Source of the DNA: Mycobacterium sp. 236(2023)
GTDB taxonomy: Bacteria > Actinomycetota > Actinomycetes > Mycobacteriales > Mycobacteriaceae
Assembly (NCBI RefSeq): GCF_029623955.1
Contig: NZ_JARSBP010000001.1
Location: 124,001-188,000 of the forward strand
Direction: 5' to 3'
Length of the DNA: 64,000 nt
Shown here: in pieces, positions 45,918-54,609 of the stretch
Layout: every line of letters starts with the position of its first letter
How positions within the stretch are numbered: position 1 is the first letter of the stretch
Notes under the pieces: generated by a model
The model's database searches: none
The model's input: only the letters and a program-made list of their open reading frames with translations
What the model was told of the DNA's origin: nothing
Program-made: the position numbers and the translations under genes

Positions 45918-46202
45918 GGCCTACGAATCAGTACAGCTAAATATTCTTCAGAAGGATTAGGGAAGCTAAAGAATCGCGGGCGCATGGACCCCCCGAAAAG
46001 CGGAACCCGCAAATATGAACGGCACACGAATTGTCGATCATGATCAAAAAGCTTGTGCTTGAGGATATTTCACGCGGCGTTCACAACTTAGGGATTAAAA
46101 CTATCTGGTGCGGGGAACTCGAGGGGCACGGCAAGACGGGCTCGCACATGCTGACGGGAAGCCTCGTTTTGTCTCGACCACTTCAATCGAGAAAGGCTTG
46201 TC
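45918..46202. promoter_or_regulatory. AT-richer intergenic region between lysE and a secreted-protein gene
   Basis: A 285-bp gap without a convincing gene and with clearly lower GC than its surroundings, especially 45930-46130. It must contain the lysE promoter (minus strand, where TATTTAGC and TTAGCTGTACT occur close to the start) and the promoter for the 99-aa secreted protein. A short open frame starting ATG 46031 runs across it but has poor codon usage. Confidence 0.5.
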
Positions 46203-46502
46203 ATGAACCGTTTGATCATCGCGGCTGGCGCATGCTCGGCCGCAATCGCCGCGACACTCTCCTTCTCCGGCACCGCTTTTGCCGATCCCGAAGAACCCGC
46301 CCCCGCGGTGGACGGCACAGCGTCGGGCGGCGACAGTGCGGCTACCGAGATCGCGCGCCTGCAGTCAGAAGGCAAGTCTGTCCAGGTCGTCGGCAACGCG
46401 AACGCATCGCCGCTGGAGAACTGCGATGTTACAAACACCACCCAGGGCGAACTGGCCAACACCGTGATGGTCGAGGTGTCCTGCCCGCTCACAAACTTCT
46501 AG
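46203..46502 (+). CDS. Small secreted protein, 99 aa
   Basis: A 99-aa protein with a typical signal peptide (residues 1-27, ending SGTAFADP), then an acidic Pro/Ala linker and a small domain containing two cysteines (ENCDVTNTT and VEVSCPLTNF) that could form a disulfide. AGAAAGG stands ahead of the ATG. A strong terminator follows directly, so the gene is probably monocistronic. I recognise the general type (small exported mycobacterial proteins) but not a function. Confidence 0.8.
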   Translation: MNRLIIAAGACSAAIAATLSFSGTAFADPEEPAPAVDGTASGGDSAATEIARLQSEGKSVQVVGNANASPLENCDVTNTTQGELANTVMVEVSCPLTNF

Positions 46503-46513
46503 TACGGCTGATC

Positions 46514-46555
46514 GCGGCGCCCGGGGTGAACGTGCCTCGGGCGCCGCGCTTTTCG
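46514..46555 (+). terminator. Rho-independent terminator
   Basis: A perfect 10-bp stem GCGGCGCCCG/CGGGCGCCGC encloses a 14-nt loop and is followed by GCTTTTCGC. It begins 11 nt after the stop of the small secreted protein gene and also lies just past the stop of the facing 46-aa frame, so it could serve both. Confidence 0.8.
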
Positions 46556-46559
46556 CTGT

Positions 46560-46700
46560 CTAGTCGCCGTCGGGTTCGGTCAGTTCGGGAGCGATTTCCC
46601 GAGTGGCCATTCCACCGTCGCGGCCGTGATCCTCAGGGCCTGGTGGAGTCTCATCATGAGAATCGGCGTGGCCGTCGTCCTTGCGTGAATGTTTACCCAT
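46560..46700 (-). CDS. Possible 46-aa hydrophilic protein
   Basis: ATG 46700 opens a 46-codon frame ending TAG 46560, beside the terminator. The product is highly charged and rich in His, Asp, Glu and Gly (GKHSRKDDGHADSHDETPPG, then TREIAPELTEPDGD). Short proteins beginning MGKHS or MGRHS are frequent in mycobacteria, which gives some support; the ribosome site is weak. It is divergent from the DUF5718 gene with 45 nt between starts. Confidence 0.45.
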   Translation of the reverse strand: MGKHSRKDDGHADSHDETPPGPEDHGRDGGMATREIAPELTEPDGD

Positions 46701-46745
46701 GGGTGCAGGTCTACCCGATTGCGCGAGCGCGATACGCTGCTGGTC

Positions 46746-47546
46746 GTGATCGAGATCCCCCTGAGCGAGATGCGTAATTGGTTCGGTTTCGGGGTTGCGG
46801 GTAACTTCGCGGGCCACCTCGAACAGGCGGGCGAGGCGGTCGATTTCGTCAACGTCGCCAGCGAGGGCAGCGCGCCAAAAGGCATCTTTCCCTGGTACGC
46901 GCCCGGGTCGGACACATTCCTCGGCGAGTTTCCGCTGTCCAACGACGAGGTCGTGCTCCCGGGTGAGAGTGACGGTCCCCTGAACCTCCAGATCGAACCC
47001 GAGGTGGGTCTGGCGTGCCGCGTGGTCTGGGAAGGCGACACCGTCGTCACCCTGCAGCCGTTCGCGCTGGGCGCCTTCAACGACTGCTCGATCAGGCGGC
47101 CCGGCGCCCCGAAGATCAGTTTCAAGAAGAACTGGGGGCCGGCGTCCAAAGGTGTGTCGGCCCAGTTCTTCGACATCAGCGACCTGACGCCGGACGGCCC
47201 GACCGCCACACTGCGATTGGTCTGCTTCCTCAACAGTGGAGGCGAAGAGCACGAGTACGGCGTCGACAGCCCATTGATCGGTTACTCGTACTACGGCGAA
47301 GTGCTGCTGGACTGGATCGTCGAGCGGCTCGCCAATCAGAAGGGCTCGTCGGATACGCCCCTCGAGGATGTGGGCGCCCTGATGGTGGCCAGCGGCCATC
47401 CGGAAAACGTGCTGATCGGAATCGGCGCCACCCGCTACACCCCGCTCGGCGAATCGACGTTCCTCAAGCCGGGTGACGAGGCGATCGTGCGGGTGTACGA
47501 CACCGCCTCCGACGCATCTACCGAGTTGCGCCAGAGCGTTCGTTAG
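46746..47546 (+). CDS. DUF5718 family protein
   Basis: A 266-aa soluble protein that starts IEIPLSEMRNWFGFGVAGNF (GTG 46746) and contains GIFPWYAPGSDTFLGEFPLS, NLQIEPEVGLACRVVWEGD and GASGHPENVLIGIGATRYTP-like sequence. This agrees with DUF5718, a conserved family without known function, whose fold may resemble fumarylacetoacetase-type hydrolases (ligand-like segment IEPEVG). A longer frame to 46689 exists but the family begins here. It stands alone. Confidence 0.75.
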   Translation: MIEIPLSEMRNWFGFGVAGNFAGHLEQAGEAVDFVNVASEGSAPKGIFPWYAPGSDTFLGEFPLSNDEVVLPGESDGPLNLQIEPEVGLACRVVWEGDTVVTLQPFALGAFNDCSIRRPGAPKISFKKNWGPASKGVSAQFFDISDLTPDGPTATLRLVCFLNSGGEEHEYGVDSPLIGYSYYGEVLLDWIVERLANQKGSSDTPLEDVGALMVASGHPENVLIGIGATRYTPLGESTFLKPGDEAIVRVYDTASDASTELRQSVR

Positions 47547-47608
47547 GCATCTCTAAACCATCAAACCGTCGACGTTACGGTAGACACGTCGGTTACGATG
47601 TCGCCGAC

Positions 47609-48631
47609 ATGACGAGCGACGATGTGACAGTGACGGGCCAGCGTGCCCTGGTGATGGGCGCGAGCGGCAACGTGGGAGCGTGTGTCGCCCGACAACTCTC
47701 CGCTGGCGGCGCTGATACCCGGGTGATTCTGCGAAAGACGAGCTCCACCAAGGGAATCGACGAGTTCGACATCGAGCGTCGCTACGGCGACCCGTTCGAC
47801 CCGGCATGTGCCGCCGAAGCGATGGCTGACCGAGACGTCGTCTACTACTGCATCGTCGACACCCGGGCCGAACTCAAGGACCCCGCCCCGCTGTTTGCGA
47901 CCAACGTCGAGGGGCTACGCAAAGTGCTCGACGTCGCCGCCGCGGCGAACCTGAAGAAGTTCGTCTTTCTGAGCACCATCGGCACGATCGCAGTCGGGCC
48001 CAACGGTTTATCCGTCGACGAGGAGACACCGTTCAACTGGGCTGACCGAGCCGGAAGCTACATCGAGTCGAGGCGGGCCGCCGAGAGCCTGGTGTTGAGC
48101 TACGCGGCCGAGCGAGGTGTGCCCGCCGTCGTCGTCAACGTCTCCAACCCGTATGGGCCACCGGACTGGCAACCACGGCAGGGGATGTTCGTGCAGATGG
48201 CCGCGCTTGGGAAGATGCCGTTCTACGTCCGCGATGTCGGGTCGGAGGTGGTCGGGATCGACGACGCGGCCGAGGCGATGCTGCGGGCCGCGCTATACGG
48301 GCGTGTCGGCGAACGCTACATCGCCTCCGAACGCTTCATGAGCCACCGCGAACTCGTCACCACCGCGGCCGATGCCGTGGGCGCCCGCAGGCCCCGAATC
48401 GGTATCCCGATGCCGGTCATCCATGGATTCGCTGCCATCGCCGATGCGATCGGATCGGTTCTGCCCGTGAGCATTCCGATCAGCAGGCAGAGTGCCCGCC
48501 TGCTGGAGTTCACGTCGCCCGCCAGCCACGCCAAGGCCACCCGGGAACTGGGATGGAAACCAAAGCCGACCGAACATTTCATCCGGCTCGCCGCGGAGAA
48601 CTACGTGCGGCGGGCAACGGCGAGTCGCTGA
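47609..48631 (+). CDS. NAD-dependent epimerase/dehydratase (extended SDR)
   Basis: A 340-aa extended short-chain dehydrogenase. The nucleotide-binding loop is ALVMGASGNVGACVARQL. The middle contains KFVFLSTIGTIAVGPNG and VVNVSNPYGPPDWQPRQGMF. At the catalytic site the sequence is SYIESRRAAE, so the usual Tyr-x-x-x-Lys has become Tyr-x-x-x-Arg. It resembles dihydroflavonol reductase/3-beta-HSD-like sugar or steroid enzymes; the substrate is unknown. The stop is 4 nt from the stop of the convergent TetR gene. An upstream motif pair GTTACGGTAGAC and GGTTACGATGTC (47572-47604) may be regulatory. Confidence 0.85.
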   Translation: MTSDDVTVTGQRALVMGASGNVGACVARQLSAGGADTRVILRKTSSTKGIDEFDIERRYGDPFDPACAAEAMADRDVVYYCIVDTRAELKDPAPLFATNVEGLRKVLDVAAAANLKKFVFLSTIGTIAVGPNGLSVDEETPFNWADRAGSYIESRRAAESLVLSYAAERGVPAVVVNVSNPYGPPDWQPRQGMFVQMAALGKMPFYVRDVGSEVVGIDDAAEAMLRAALYGRVGERYIASERFMSHRELVTTAADAVGARRPRIGIPMPVIHGFAAIADAIGSVLPVSIPISRQSARLLEFTSPASHAKATRELGWKPKPTEHFIRLAAENYVRRATASR

Positions 48632-48635
48632 CTTG

Positions 48636-49301
48636 CTACCGCCCGAACACCCCTCGGGGTGGTGGTGGGTCGACGAGTATCGCTGGCAGCACGAACGTTT
48701 CGACGTAACGGCGTGCTGTCTGTGGGTCGTCGATGCCGGGTATCACACCGAGCAGCATGGTCAGCGCCGTGGTGATGATGAACTTCCCGACGTCGCCAGG
48801 GCGGAGTCCCGGCCGTATCTGTGTATCGGCGTCGTCGGCGATCATCGCCTCGACCATCAGCTCGACGAGGCGGGGGAGTTCCGCGTCGTTGGCAACGAGG
48901 TGCGCGACGGTTCCTTCGTCGGTCTGTTGAGACAGAGTCTGCAACAAGGGGTCGTGGATCAGCTCGCTGGCGACGATCGCCAGGCTCTCCACGAGAATCT
49001 CTGCCAGGCCCGCATTTTCGGGCAGGCGGGCGACGATCTCCATCTGATGGCCGCGCACCTTGCGGCGGACCAGGGCCTCGAGGAGACGCTGCCGGTTGGA
49101 GAAGTGGCGGTACATGACCGCTCGTGAGTAGCCCGCCTCGCGAGCGATGATCTCCATGGTCGACGCCTGGAATCCGCGGGCTAGGATCGACCGCTCCGCG
49201 GCGTCCATCAGCACAGTCTTCGCCTGCTCCGATGTGTTGCCGCCGCCGACCGGCCGGCCTCGCGGACGCCGGTCGGGCGCTCGCACGTCGGGTTCTGGCA
49301 T
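48636..49301 (-). CDS. TetR family transcriptional regulator
   Basis: A 221-aa TetR regulator. The helix-turn-helix is in the N-terminal third: AERSILARGFQASTMEIIAR then EAGYSRAVMYRHFSNRQRLL. The rest is a helical ligand-binding domain ending in a Pro-rich tail. The ATG at 49301 (MPEPDVRAPDRRPRGRP) is used; GTG 49310 is possible. It is divergent from the secreted hydrolase gene across 103 AT-richer bases and convergent with the SDR gene; either could be its target. Confidence 0.9.
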   Translation of the reverse strand: MPEPDVRAPDRRPRGRPVGGGNTSEQAKTVLMDAAERSILARGFQASTMEIIAREAGYSRAVMYRHFSNRQRLLEALVRRKVRGHQMEIVARLPENAGLAEILVESLAIVASELIHDPLLQTLSQQTDEGTVAHLVANDAELPRLVELMVEAMIADDADTQIRPGLRPGDVGKFIITTALTMLLGVIPGIDDPQTARRYVETFVLPAILVDPPPPRGVFGR

Positions 49302-49404
49302 GGCGCTCACAGTATGCCGTCGGACGCGGCGGCTTGTTCTTCGCTCCGGTTGCGTCTGTAAATACACAAAAGGCAACATATGTCTTATTAATGGGGGTCG
49401 CGAG
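49302..49404. promoter_or_regulatory. Promoter region between tetR and the secreted hydrolase
   Basis: This short divergent gap is unusually AT-rich for the window. TGTAAATACA (about 49355-49364) is a small palindrome with arms TGTA/TACA and could be part of the TetR operator. TTGTTC with TGTAAAT 17 nt later is a possible promoter for the hydrolase. All tentative. Confidence 0.4.
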
Positions 49405-50976
49405 ATGGCACGTCGATGGGCAATCCTTCTCAGCACGAGCGCCGCGGCGGCGGCGATGTCGTCGATGTTGCTTGTGGCTGCGCCCGCTGCCATGGCGTCC
49501 CCGTCGGACACGGAGACGTCATCGGCCACCAAGGAAGACCGCTCGGCCGACCGCGATGCCGCTACCGAACGCGCCGGTGACGATCCGTCCGCGACTGCTT
49601 CCAATGCCGACGAACGCGACAACAGCGTCGATGAGATCGACACGGACGAGAGGGCCGACAGCGTCGACGAGGACGTCGAGACCGTTCCCGTCCGTGCCAA
49701 GCATGCCGAGAAAGAGACTCGCAGCGCTGCTGAGGATCTCGACGTGACCGAGGCCGAGCCCGTCACCGCCGAGCCCGTCACTTCGCAGTCACCCGTCACC
49801 GACACGCCACCTGAGACCGACTCCGCGTCCTCGGCGTCGGTGACGGTCGAGAACATCGAGCAGCCTCCAGCCCGTTCGCCGTCCCTGGTCAATGTCGTCG
49901 GTTCGGTGGTGCTCAATCTGCTCGTTGGGCTGATCCACGTGATCGACGGACCGCCAATGCTTCCAGCGAACAGCACGGTGACAGTTCGCACCTCGTCGTT
50001 GGACCTTCCGATCGGTGCGGGCCGCAGCGTGCAGGCCGATTGGTACTTCCCGGAGGACGCCGACGAATCGACTCGGCTGGTGTATCTGCAGCACGGCTTC
50101 CTCGCCAGCGGACCGATGTACAGCTACACGGCCGCACGACTCGCAGAGCGCACCAACGCCATCGTGGTGGCTCCGTCCCTTACATCGAACTTTTTCGCCC
50201 CCGACGCAGTGTGGGTGGGAGGGTCGACGATGCACCGTGCGGTAGCCGAGCTGTTCGTCGGAGAGCGCCGCGCGCTGGCCGAAAGTGCCAGTGCTGCTGC
50301 GGGGTACGCAATTACTCTGCCCGAGAAATTCGTGCTCGTCGGACATTCTGCGGGCGGAACTCTGGTGACCAGCGCCGCCGGTTTCCTGGCCGACAACGGC
50401 GCCATCGCCGACCTCGCCGGCGTCGTCATGCTCGACGGCGTGGAACCCGCGGGATCGAGGCTCGTCGGTGAGGCACTGGCCAAACTCCGCGGCGATAACG
50501 ACCGCCCGATCTACCTGATCTCCTCCGAACGCTACTTCTGGAGCCGGGGTGGCGATATGGCCGACAAGATTCAACTCGCCCGGCCGGGCCGCTTCAACGG
50601 CGTGGGGCTCAAGAACGGTCTGCACATCGACTACATGGAGGGCGGCAACCCGGTCGTGCAGTTCGGGGAGTATGTCGTCGCCGGCTTCTCGCTGAACCGC
50701 AATATCGGCGCCGCGTCCGACCTCACCGTCGGCTGGGTCAACGATCTGTTCTCGGGGTCGACCGCAGACGGTGTCTACGGAGCCCCTGGAGAGGTCATCC
50801 CGGTCGCGACACCGTCCGGTACGGCCACCGCGGTGGTGCTGCCGCTGGGCAATCCGGCCCGTCCGGTGTGGCCTCCCCTGCTCGACGTGGTGCTCACCGC
50901 GATCTTCGACTTCGCCGGCAACTACCTCTTCGTCTACGAGCCGCTGCGCGGATTCGAGCTCCAGCCAACGGGGTGA
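49405..50976 (+). CDS. Secreted alpha/beta hydrolase with acidic linker
   Basis: A 523-aa exported protein. A signal peptide (about residues 1-32, ending AAMASPSD) is followed by an acidic low-complexity stretch of about 120 residues rich in Asp, Glu, Ser, Thr and Ala, a hydrophobic segment (VVGSVVLNLLVGLIHVI), then the hydrolase domain. The nucleophile is Ser315 in VGHSAGGTLV; a likely catalytic His is in GLHIDYMEGG. QHGFLASGPMYSYTAARLAE fits the oxyanion region. It probably acts on lipid or ester substrates outside the cell. The ATG at 49405 follows GGGGGTCGCGAG. Confidence 0.82.
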   Translation: MARRWAILLSTSAAAAAMSSMLLVAAPAAMASPSDTETSSATKEDRSADRDAATERAGDDPSATASNADERDNSVDEIDTDERADSVDEDVETVPVRAKHAEKETRSAAEDLDVTEAEPVTAEPVTSQSPVTDTPPETDSASSASVTVENIEQPPARSPSLVNVVGSVVLNLLVGLIHVIDGPPMLPANSTVTVRTSSLDLPIGAGRSVQADWYFPEDADESTRLVYLQHGFLASGPMYSYTAARLAERTNAIVVAPSLTSNFFAPDAVWVGGSTMHRAVAELFVGERRALAESASAAAGYAITLPEKFVLVGHSAGGTLVTSAAGFLADNGAIADLAGVVMLDGVEPAGSRLVGEALAKLRGDNDRPIYLISSERYFWSRGGDMADKIQLARPGRFNGVGLKNGLHIDYMEGGNPVVQFGEYVVAGFSLNRNIGAASDLTVGWVNDLFSGSTADGVYGAPGEVIPVATPSGTATAVVLPLGNPARPVWPPLLDVVLTAIFDFAGNYLFVYEPLRGFELQPTG

Positions 50977-51019
50977 GCGCATTGGGTGCTAGCCGCCATT
51001 AATCGATTCCTCGGTGTCG

Positions 51020-51054
51020 AGTGGAATTTTCTCCGGTGCTCCGGACATTCCACT
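51020..51054. promoter_or_regulatory. Inverted repeat upstream of the cutinase gene
   Basis: Arms AGTGGAAT and ATTCCACT (8 bp, perfect) are separated by 19 nt that contain a direct repeat CTCCGG. It lies about 41 nt before the cutinase ATG. There is no U-tract, so an operator or 5' UTR hairpin is more likely than a terminator. Confidence 0.45.
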
Positions 51055-51094
51055 TGATAACGCCGCCGGAGCGGCCCGACTGAGGAGTCCAATC

Positions 51095-51808
51095 ATGTCT
51101 GAAAGCCGTTCTGTTCGACGTGCCCTGATCATGGCCGGTATCGGTGGAGTCGCCGCTGCAGGCCTGCTCGGACCCGGCGCCGCCAGCGCCCAGGCCGCCG
51201 AGTCCTGTCCTGACGTGGAAGTCGTGTTCGCCCGCGGCACAGCAGAACCCGCCGGTCTCGGCCGGGTCGGACAGGCGTTTGTCGACGACCTGCAGGGTGC
51301 TCTCGGCGGACGGACGGTCAGCGCCTACGCAGTGAATTACCCTGCCTCGTACGACTTCCTGCAGTCAGCTCCGGTCGGTGCCGACGACGCCAGCGCACAC
51401 ATCCAGGCCACCGCGGCCGCCTGCCCCACCACCAGCATCGTGGTCGGTGGATACTCGCAGGGCGCCGCCGCAGTTGACCTGATCACAGCAGACCCCGGCG
51501 CGACGTTCGGCTTCGGCCGGCCGATGCCCGCAGGCGTCGCCGACCACGTCGCCGCGGTCGCGGTGTTCGGCAATCCGTCGACCAAGATCGGCCGCCCGTT
51601 GACGGCCATCAGCCCGCTCTACGGCGCGAAGACGATCGACCTCTGCAACGGCGCCGACCCGGTGTGCTCCAACGGCGACGATCGCCCGGCGCACAGCCAG
51701 TACGTCCAGGCCGGGTTCGCGCAGCAGGCCGCCGACTTCGTCGCGGGCAGGATCGCGGGCAACGCCCCGTCCGATGTGATCAGCAACGCGTCGGCCACCG
51801 TCGGCTGA
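51095..51808 (+). CDS. Secreted cutinase-family esterase
   Basis: A 237-aa cutinase-like protein. The signal peptide (residues 1-33, ending AASAQAAE) precedes the mature start ESCPDVEVVFARGTAEPAGL. The nucleophile is Ser121 in VGGYSQGAAA, and the Asp and His of the triad are in NGADPVCSNGDDRPAHSQY. Cysteines near the start, middle and end fit the family disulfides. Mycobacterial cutinase-like proteins are exported esterases or phospholipases. The ATG at 51095 follows GAGGAG. Confidence 0.92.
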   Translation: MSESRSVRRALIMAGIGGVAAAGLLGPGAASAQAAESCPDVEVVFARGTAEPAGLGRVGQAFVDDLQGALGGRTVSAYAVNYPASYDFLQSAPVGADDASAHIQATAAACPTTSIVVGGYSQGAAAVDLITADPGATFGFGRPMPAGVADHVAAVAVFGNPSTKIGRPLTAISPLYGAKTIDLCNGADPVCSNGDDRPAHSQYVQAGFAQQAADFVAGRIAGNAPSDVISNASATVG

Positions 51809-51854
51809 TCCGAATCCGCGCCGCCGAGCGCTGCCCGCGTGCGACAGTGCCTCC

Positions 51855-53354
51855 GTGGCGCAACGCGTGGCGGTGATCGGAGCCGGGCCCGGAGGTCTGG
51901 TGTCGGCGCGCTGGCTTGTGAGCCAGGGCTTCGAGCCGACCCTCTTCGAGCAGGCGCCGACTCTAGGTGGACAGTGGACGGGCCTGACCGGTACCAGCGG
52001 TGTGTGGCCGGGAATGCGCACCAACACCAGCCGGATCCTGACGGCATTCAGCGATCTGGCTCCTGACGGTGACCGGACGTTCCTCGACAGCGCCGATGTC
52101 CTGGCCTACCTCCACCGTTACGCGGACATGTTCGGCCTGACGAGCCGGATCCGGCTGTCCACCGCGGTGACCGGGATAGGCCGGGCCGGTCCGGGCTGGG
52201 TGGTCGAGCACAGTGGGACGGCCGAGTCGTTCGACAAGGTCGTTGTCGCGAGCGGCCGTTTCGGGTCGCCGGTAATCCCGCCGGTGCCCGGCCTCGATTC
52301 GTTCACAGGCTCGCTGGGGGCTGCGTCCACGTTTGAATTTCGCGGTGCCGAAACATGCCGGGGCAAAAGGATTCTCGTCGCGGGTTGCGCGGTCAGCGCT
52401 TTGGAGATCGCCTCCGAACTCGCCGATTCGGGTGCCGCGCGTGTCGTCGTGACGCAGCGGCGCCAGCGCTACGTACTCCCTAAGTTCGCCGCCGGGGTGC
52501 CGTCGGATCACCGCATCTTCACGAGGTACGGGGTGCTGGCCACCGAGGCACTCGCCCCGGCTGAGGTCGATCGGCAGCTTCGCGAAATCGTCGTCGAAGC
52601 CGGCGGCAGTCCCGAACAGTACGGGGCGCCGTCACCGGGGCCGTCGCTGTTCGCGGCGGGGGTGACGTTGAGCCAGAAGTATCTGCCGCTGGTTGCCGAA
52701 GGCCGGATCGCTGTCCGGCCGTGGATCGAATCGGTGACCGGCGGCGAGGTTTTCTTCGGTGACGGCCGGAGCGAGCAGTTCGACGGGATTCTCTTCGGAA
52801 CCGGCTTCTCCCTTCGTATTCCATTCCTGGCCGAGTCGATCGCCGACACCGTCGACATCGACGATGTCCACCTGGACGCCGACCGCTACACCTTCCACCC
52901 GGACCTGCCGGGCCTGGCGTTCGTCGGGATGTGGGACCAGTCCGGCGGCTACTTCGTGCCCCTGGAGTTGCAGGCCCGCTGGATCGCCTACACGTGGGGC
53001 GGCATCGTCGCGCCACCCGATGTCGCCGAGCAGCGCGGCGCGATAGAGAACTATCGGGCGCGGCGCGGCCTCCCGCAGAAAACCCGAATGAATCTGGCAG
53101 CGTTGACCTTTGCGCGAGCTGCGGGCTGTGAGCCGAAGCTCGCGAACTGGCCGGAATTGCGTCGCGCGCTGCTGTTCGGGCCGCTGGCCCCCAGTTGCTT
53201 TCGGTTGGAAGGCCACGATGCGCTGCCGGACGCCGCCCAGGCGTTCGCCGACGAAGCGGCCGCGTTCGGCGCGATCACGTCCACGGAGTTCACCCCGCGG
53301 GAGCGCGACCACTGGGGCCAAGTGCGAAACGCTACATCGTCGACGGCTTGGTGA
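51855..53354 (+). CDS. FAD-dependent monooxygenase-like protein
   Basis: A 499-aa flavoprotein resembling flavin-containing/Baeyer-Villiger monooxygenases. The FAD motif is VAVIGAGPGGLVSARWLVSQ at the N-terminus. The second nucleotide-binding loop is ILVAGCAVSALEIASELA, where the usual middle Gly of GxGxSA is Ala. The DGILFGTGF segment marks the return of the FAD domain. NADPH-dependent oxygenation of a lipophilic substrate is likely but not proven. GTG start at 51855; 46 nt after the cutinase gene. Confidence 0.83.
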   Translation: MAQRVAVIGAGPGGLVSARWLVSQGFEPTLFEQAPTLGGQWTGLTGTSGVWPGMRTNTSRILTAFSDLAPDGDRTFLDSADVLAYLHRYADMFGLTSRIRLSTAVTGIGRAGPGWVVEHSGTAESFDKVVVASGRFGSPVIPPVPGLDSFTGSLGAASTFEFRGAETCRGKRILVAGCAVSALEIASELADSGAARVVVTQRRQRYVLPKFAAGVPSDHRIFTRYGVLATEALAPAEVDRQLREIVVEAGGSPEQYGAPSPGPSLFAAGVTLSQKYLPLVAEGRIAVRPWIESVTGGEVFFGDGRSEQFDGILFGTGFSLRIPFLAESIADTVDIDDVHLDADRYTFHPDLPGLAFVGMWDQSGGYFVPLELQARWIAYTWGGIVAPPDVAEQRGAIENYRARRGLPQKTRMNLAALTFARAAGCEPKLANWPELRRALLFGPLAPSCFRLEGHDALPDAAQAFADEAAAFGAITSTEFTPRERDHWGQVRNATSSTAW

Positions 53355-53543
53355 TCGCTTCCTCGTCCGATGCCGGCCACTGGCCCGACCATCCGCGGCT
53401 ACGCATCGAACTCCAGCTCCAGCACCGTCGGACCCGTCATGCCGAGCATCGGCTTCCATGGTGCGGCGCCTGTGCGGCGCGGATTCGACAGGCGACCGAG
53501 AAATCGGGGGTTGGTCGTACACACCAAGGGCTTGTGTATGTTC

Positions 53544-54518
53544 CTACGCGCTGCGGCGGGCCCGCTTACGTTCGTAGAGTTCGCCGTCGGCGGCCACGAA
53601 CAAGGTATCGAAGGTGGTCCGTGCCGCCTGTCCGGCCGCGACTCCGGTCGTGACGTCGACCGCCAGGTTCCGGGTCATCTCGTCGGCCAGTGCCCGTGCC
53701 CGACGCTCGTCGTAACCGCCGACGATGACCACGAATTCGTCGCCTCCGATCCTGCCGATCGCGCTGGAGGGAGGCAGTTGGGACGACCAACGCCGCGTCA
53801 GGTCGCTGAGCACGAGATCGCCGACGGCGTGCCCGCCCTGGTCGTTGACGCCCTTGAAGTCGTCGACGTCGAAGACTACGACCGCGACCTCTTCACGCCG
53901 GCGGCGGGCCTTGACCAGGATGCGAGCAGCCTGCCGGCTCAGGCCTGCGCGATTCCACGCCAACGTGAGCGGATCGCGGAACGCGGCGTCCAGCAGCGCG
54001 GAATTGCCCAGCCCGAACACCTCCGCCGCACCGACGATGCTCATCATGTAGAACACCAGCCACAGTGCCGGCACGGGCGCCGGCGCGACGACCAACGCGG
54101 CTGCGGCCGTGGCGGCCAGCGCCGCCACGATGATCCGGGTGGTCCGCGGCGGGTGCCAGGTGCGGATGAAGATCGCGATGAACATCAGCGGCACGACCGA
54201 CCAGATCTGCGCGATCAGCTGTTCGTGGAACAGGACCGCGACGACGGGTGCGGTGCAGGCGCATACCAGCCCCGCCGGATAGCGCCAGCCGGACATGTCC
54301 TTCGGAATGCAGAGGAGTAGACCCGTGACGGTCAACGCCACAGCGAGCAGCTCGCCGCGAGAGTCCGAGCGAGGCACGTCGATCGCCAACCCGTGAATCG
54401 ACGACAGTCCGTAGATGATCAGGAGGAGACCGAGGTAGGTGATCAGCATGCGCCGACGGAGCCGTTCGTCGAGGGGCCTCGCCGGGGGAGTGGCGTCGAT
54501 GTGAGCGTGCGTGACCAC
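53544..54518 (-). CDS. Membrane diguanylate cyclase (GGDEF), second copy
   Basis: A 324-aa protein with about five to six N-terminal helices (to residue ~165) and a GGDEF domain: FRDPLTLAWNRAGL, VVVFDVDDFKGVNDQGGHAV, and GRIGGDEFVVIVGG. The metal and active-site residues look intact, so it should make cyclic di-GMP. No RxxD inhibitory site is present before GGDEF. The start is GTG 54518 (VVTHAHIDATPP). The 189 bp between this gene and the FMO-like gene (53355-53543) hold nothing recognisable. Confidence 0.85.
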   Translation of the reverse strand: MVTHAHIDATPPARPLDERLRRRMLITYLGLLLIIYGLSSIHGLAIDVPRSDSRGELLAVALTVTGLLLCIPKDMSGWRYPAGLVCACTAPVVAVLFHEQLIAQIWSVVPLMFIAIFIRTWHPPRTTRIIVAALAATAAAALVVAPAPVPALWLVFYMMSIVGAAEVFGLGNSALLDAAFRDPLTLAWNRAGLSRQAARILVKARRRREEVAVVVFDVDDFKGVNDQGGHAVGDLVLSDLTRRWSSQLPPSSAIGRIGGDEFVVIVGGYDERRARALADEMTRNLAVDVTTGVAAGQAARTTFDTLFVAADGELYERKRARRSA

Positions 54519-54609
54519 GGATGCAGCGTAGGAGAAACCCGAGCGAGGTGCGTGCCCGCTACTTCCTGAGCGCTCTTGATGATTTTCGGTCTGGATTAAC
54601 ATCGCTGAT

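Noticed and set aside
46031..46777. 248-aa plus-strand frame across the lysE upstream region
   Set aside because: It spans the intergenic region, the secreted protein gene in another frame and the terminator, and is rich in Arg with poor codon usage.
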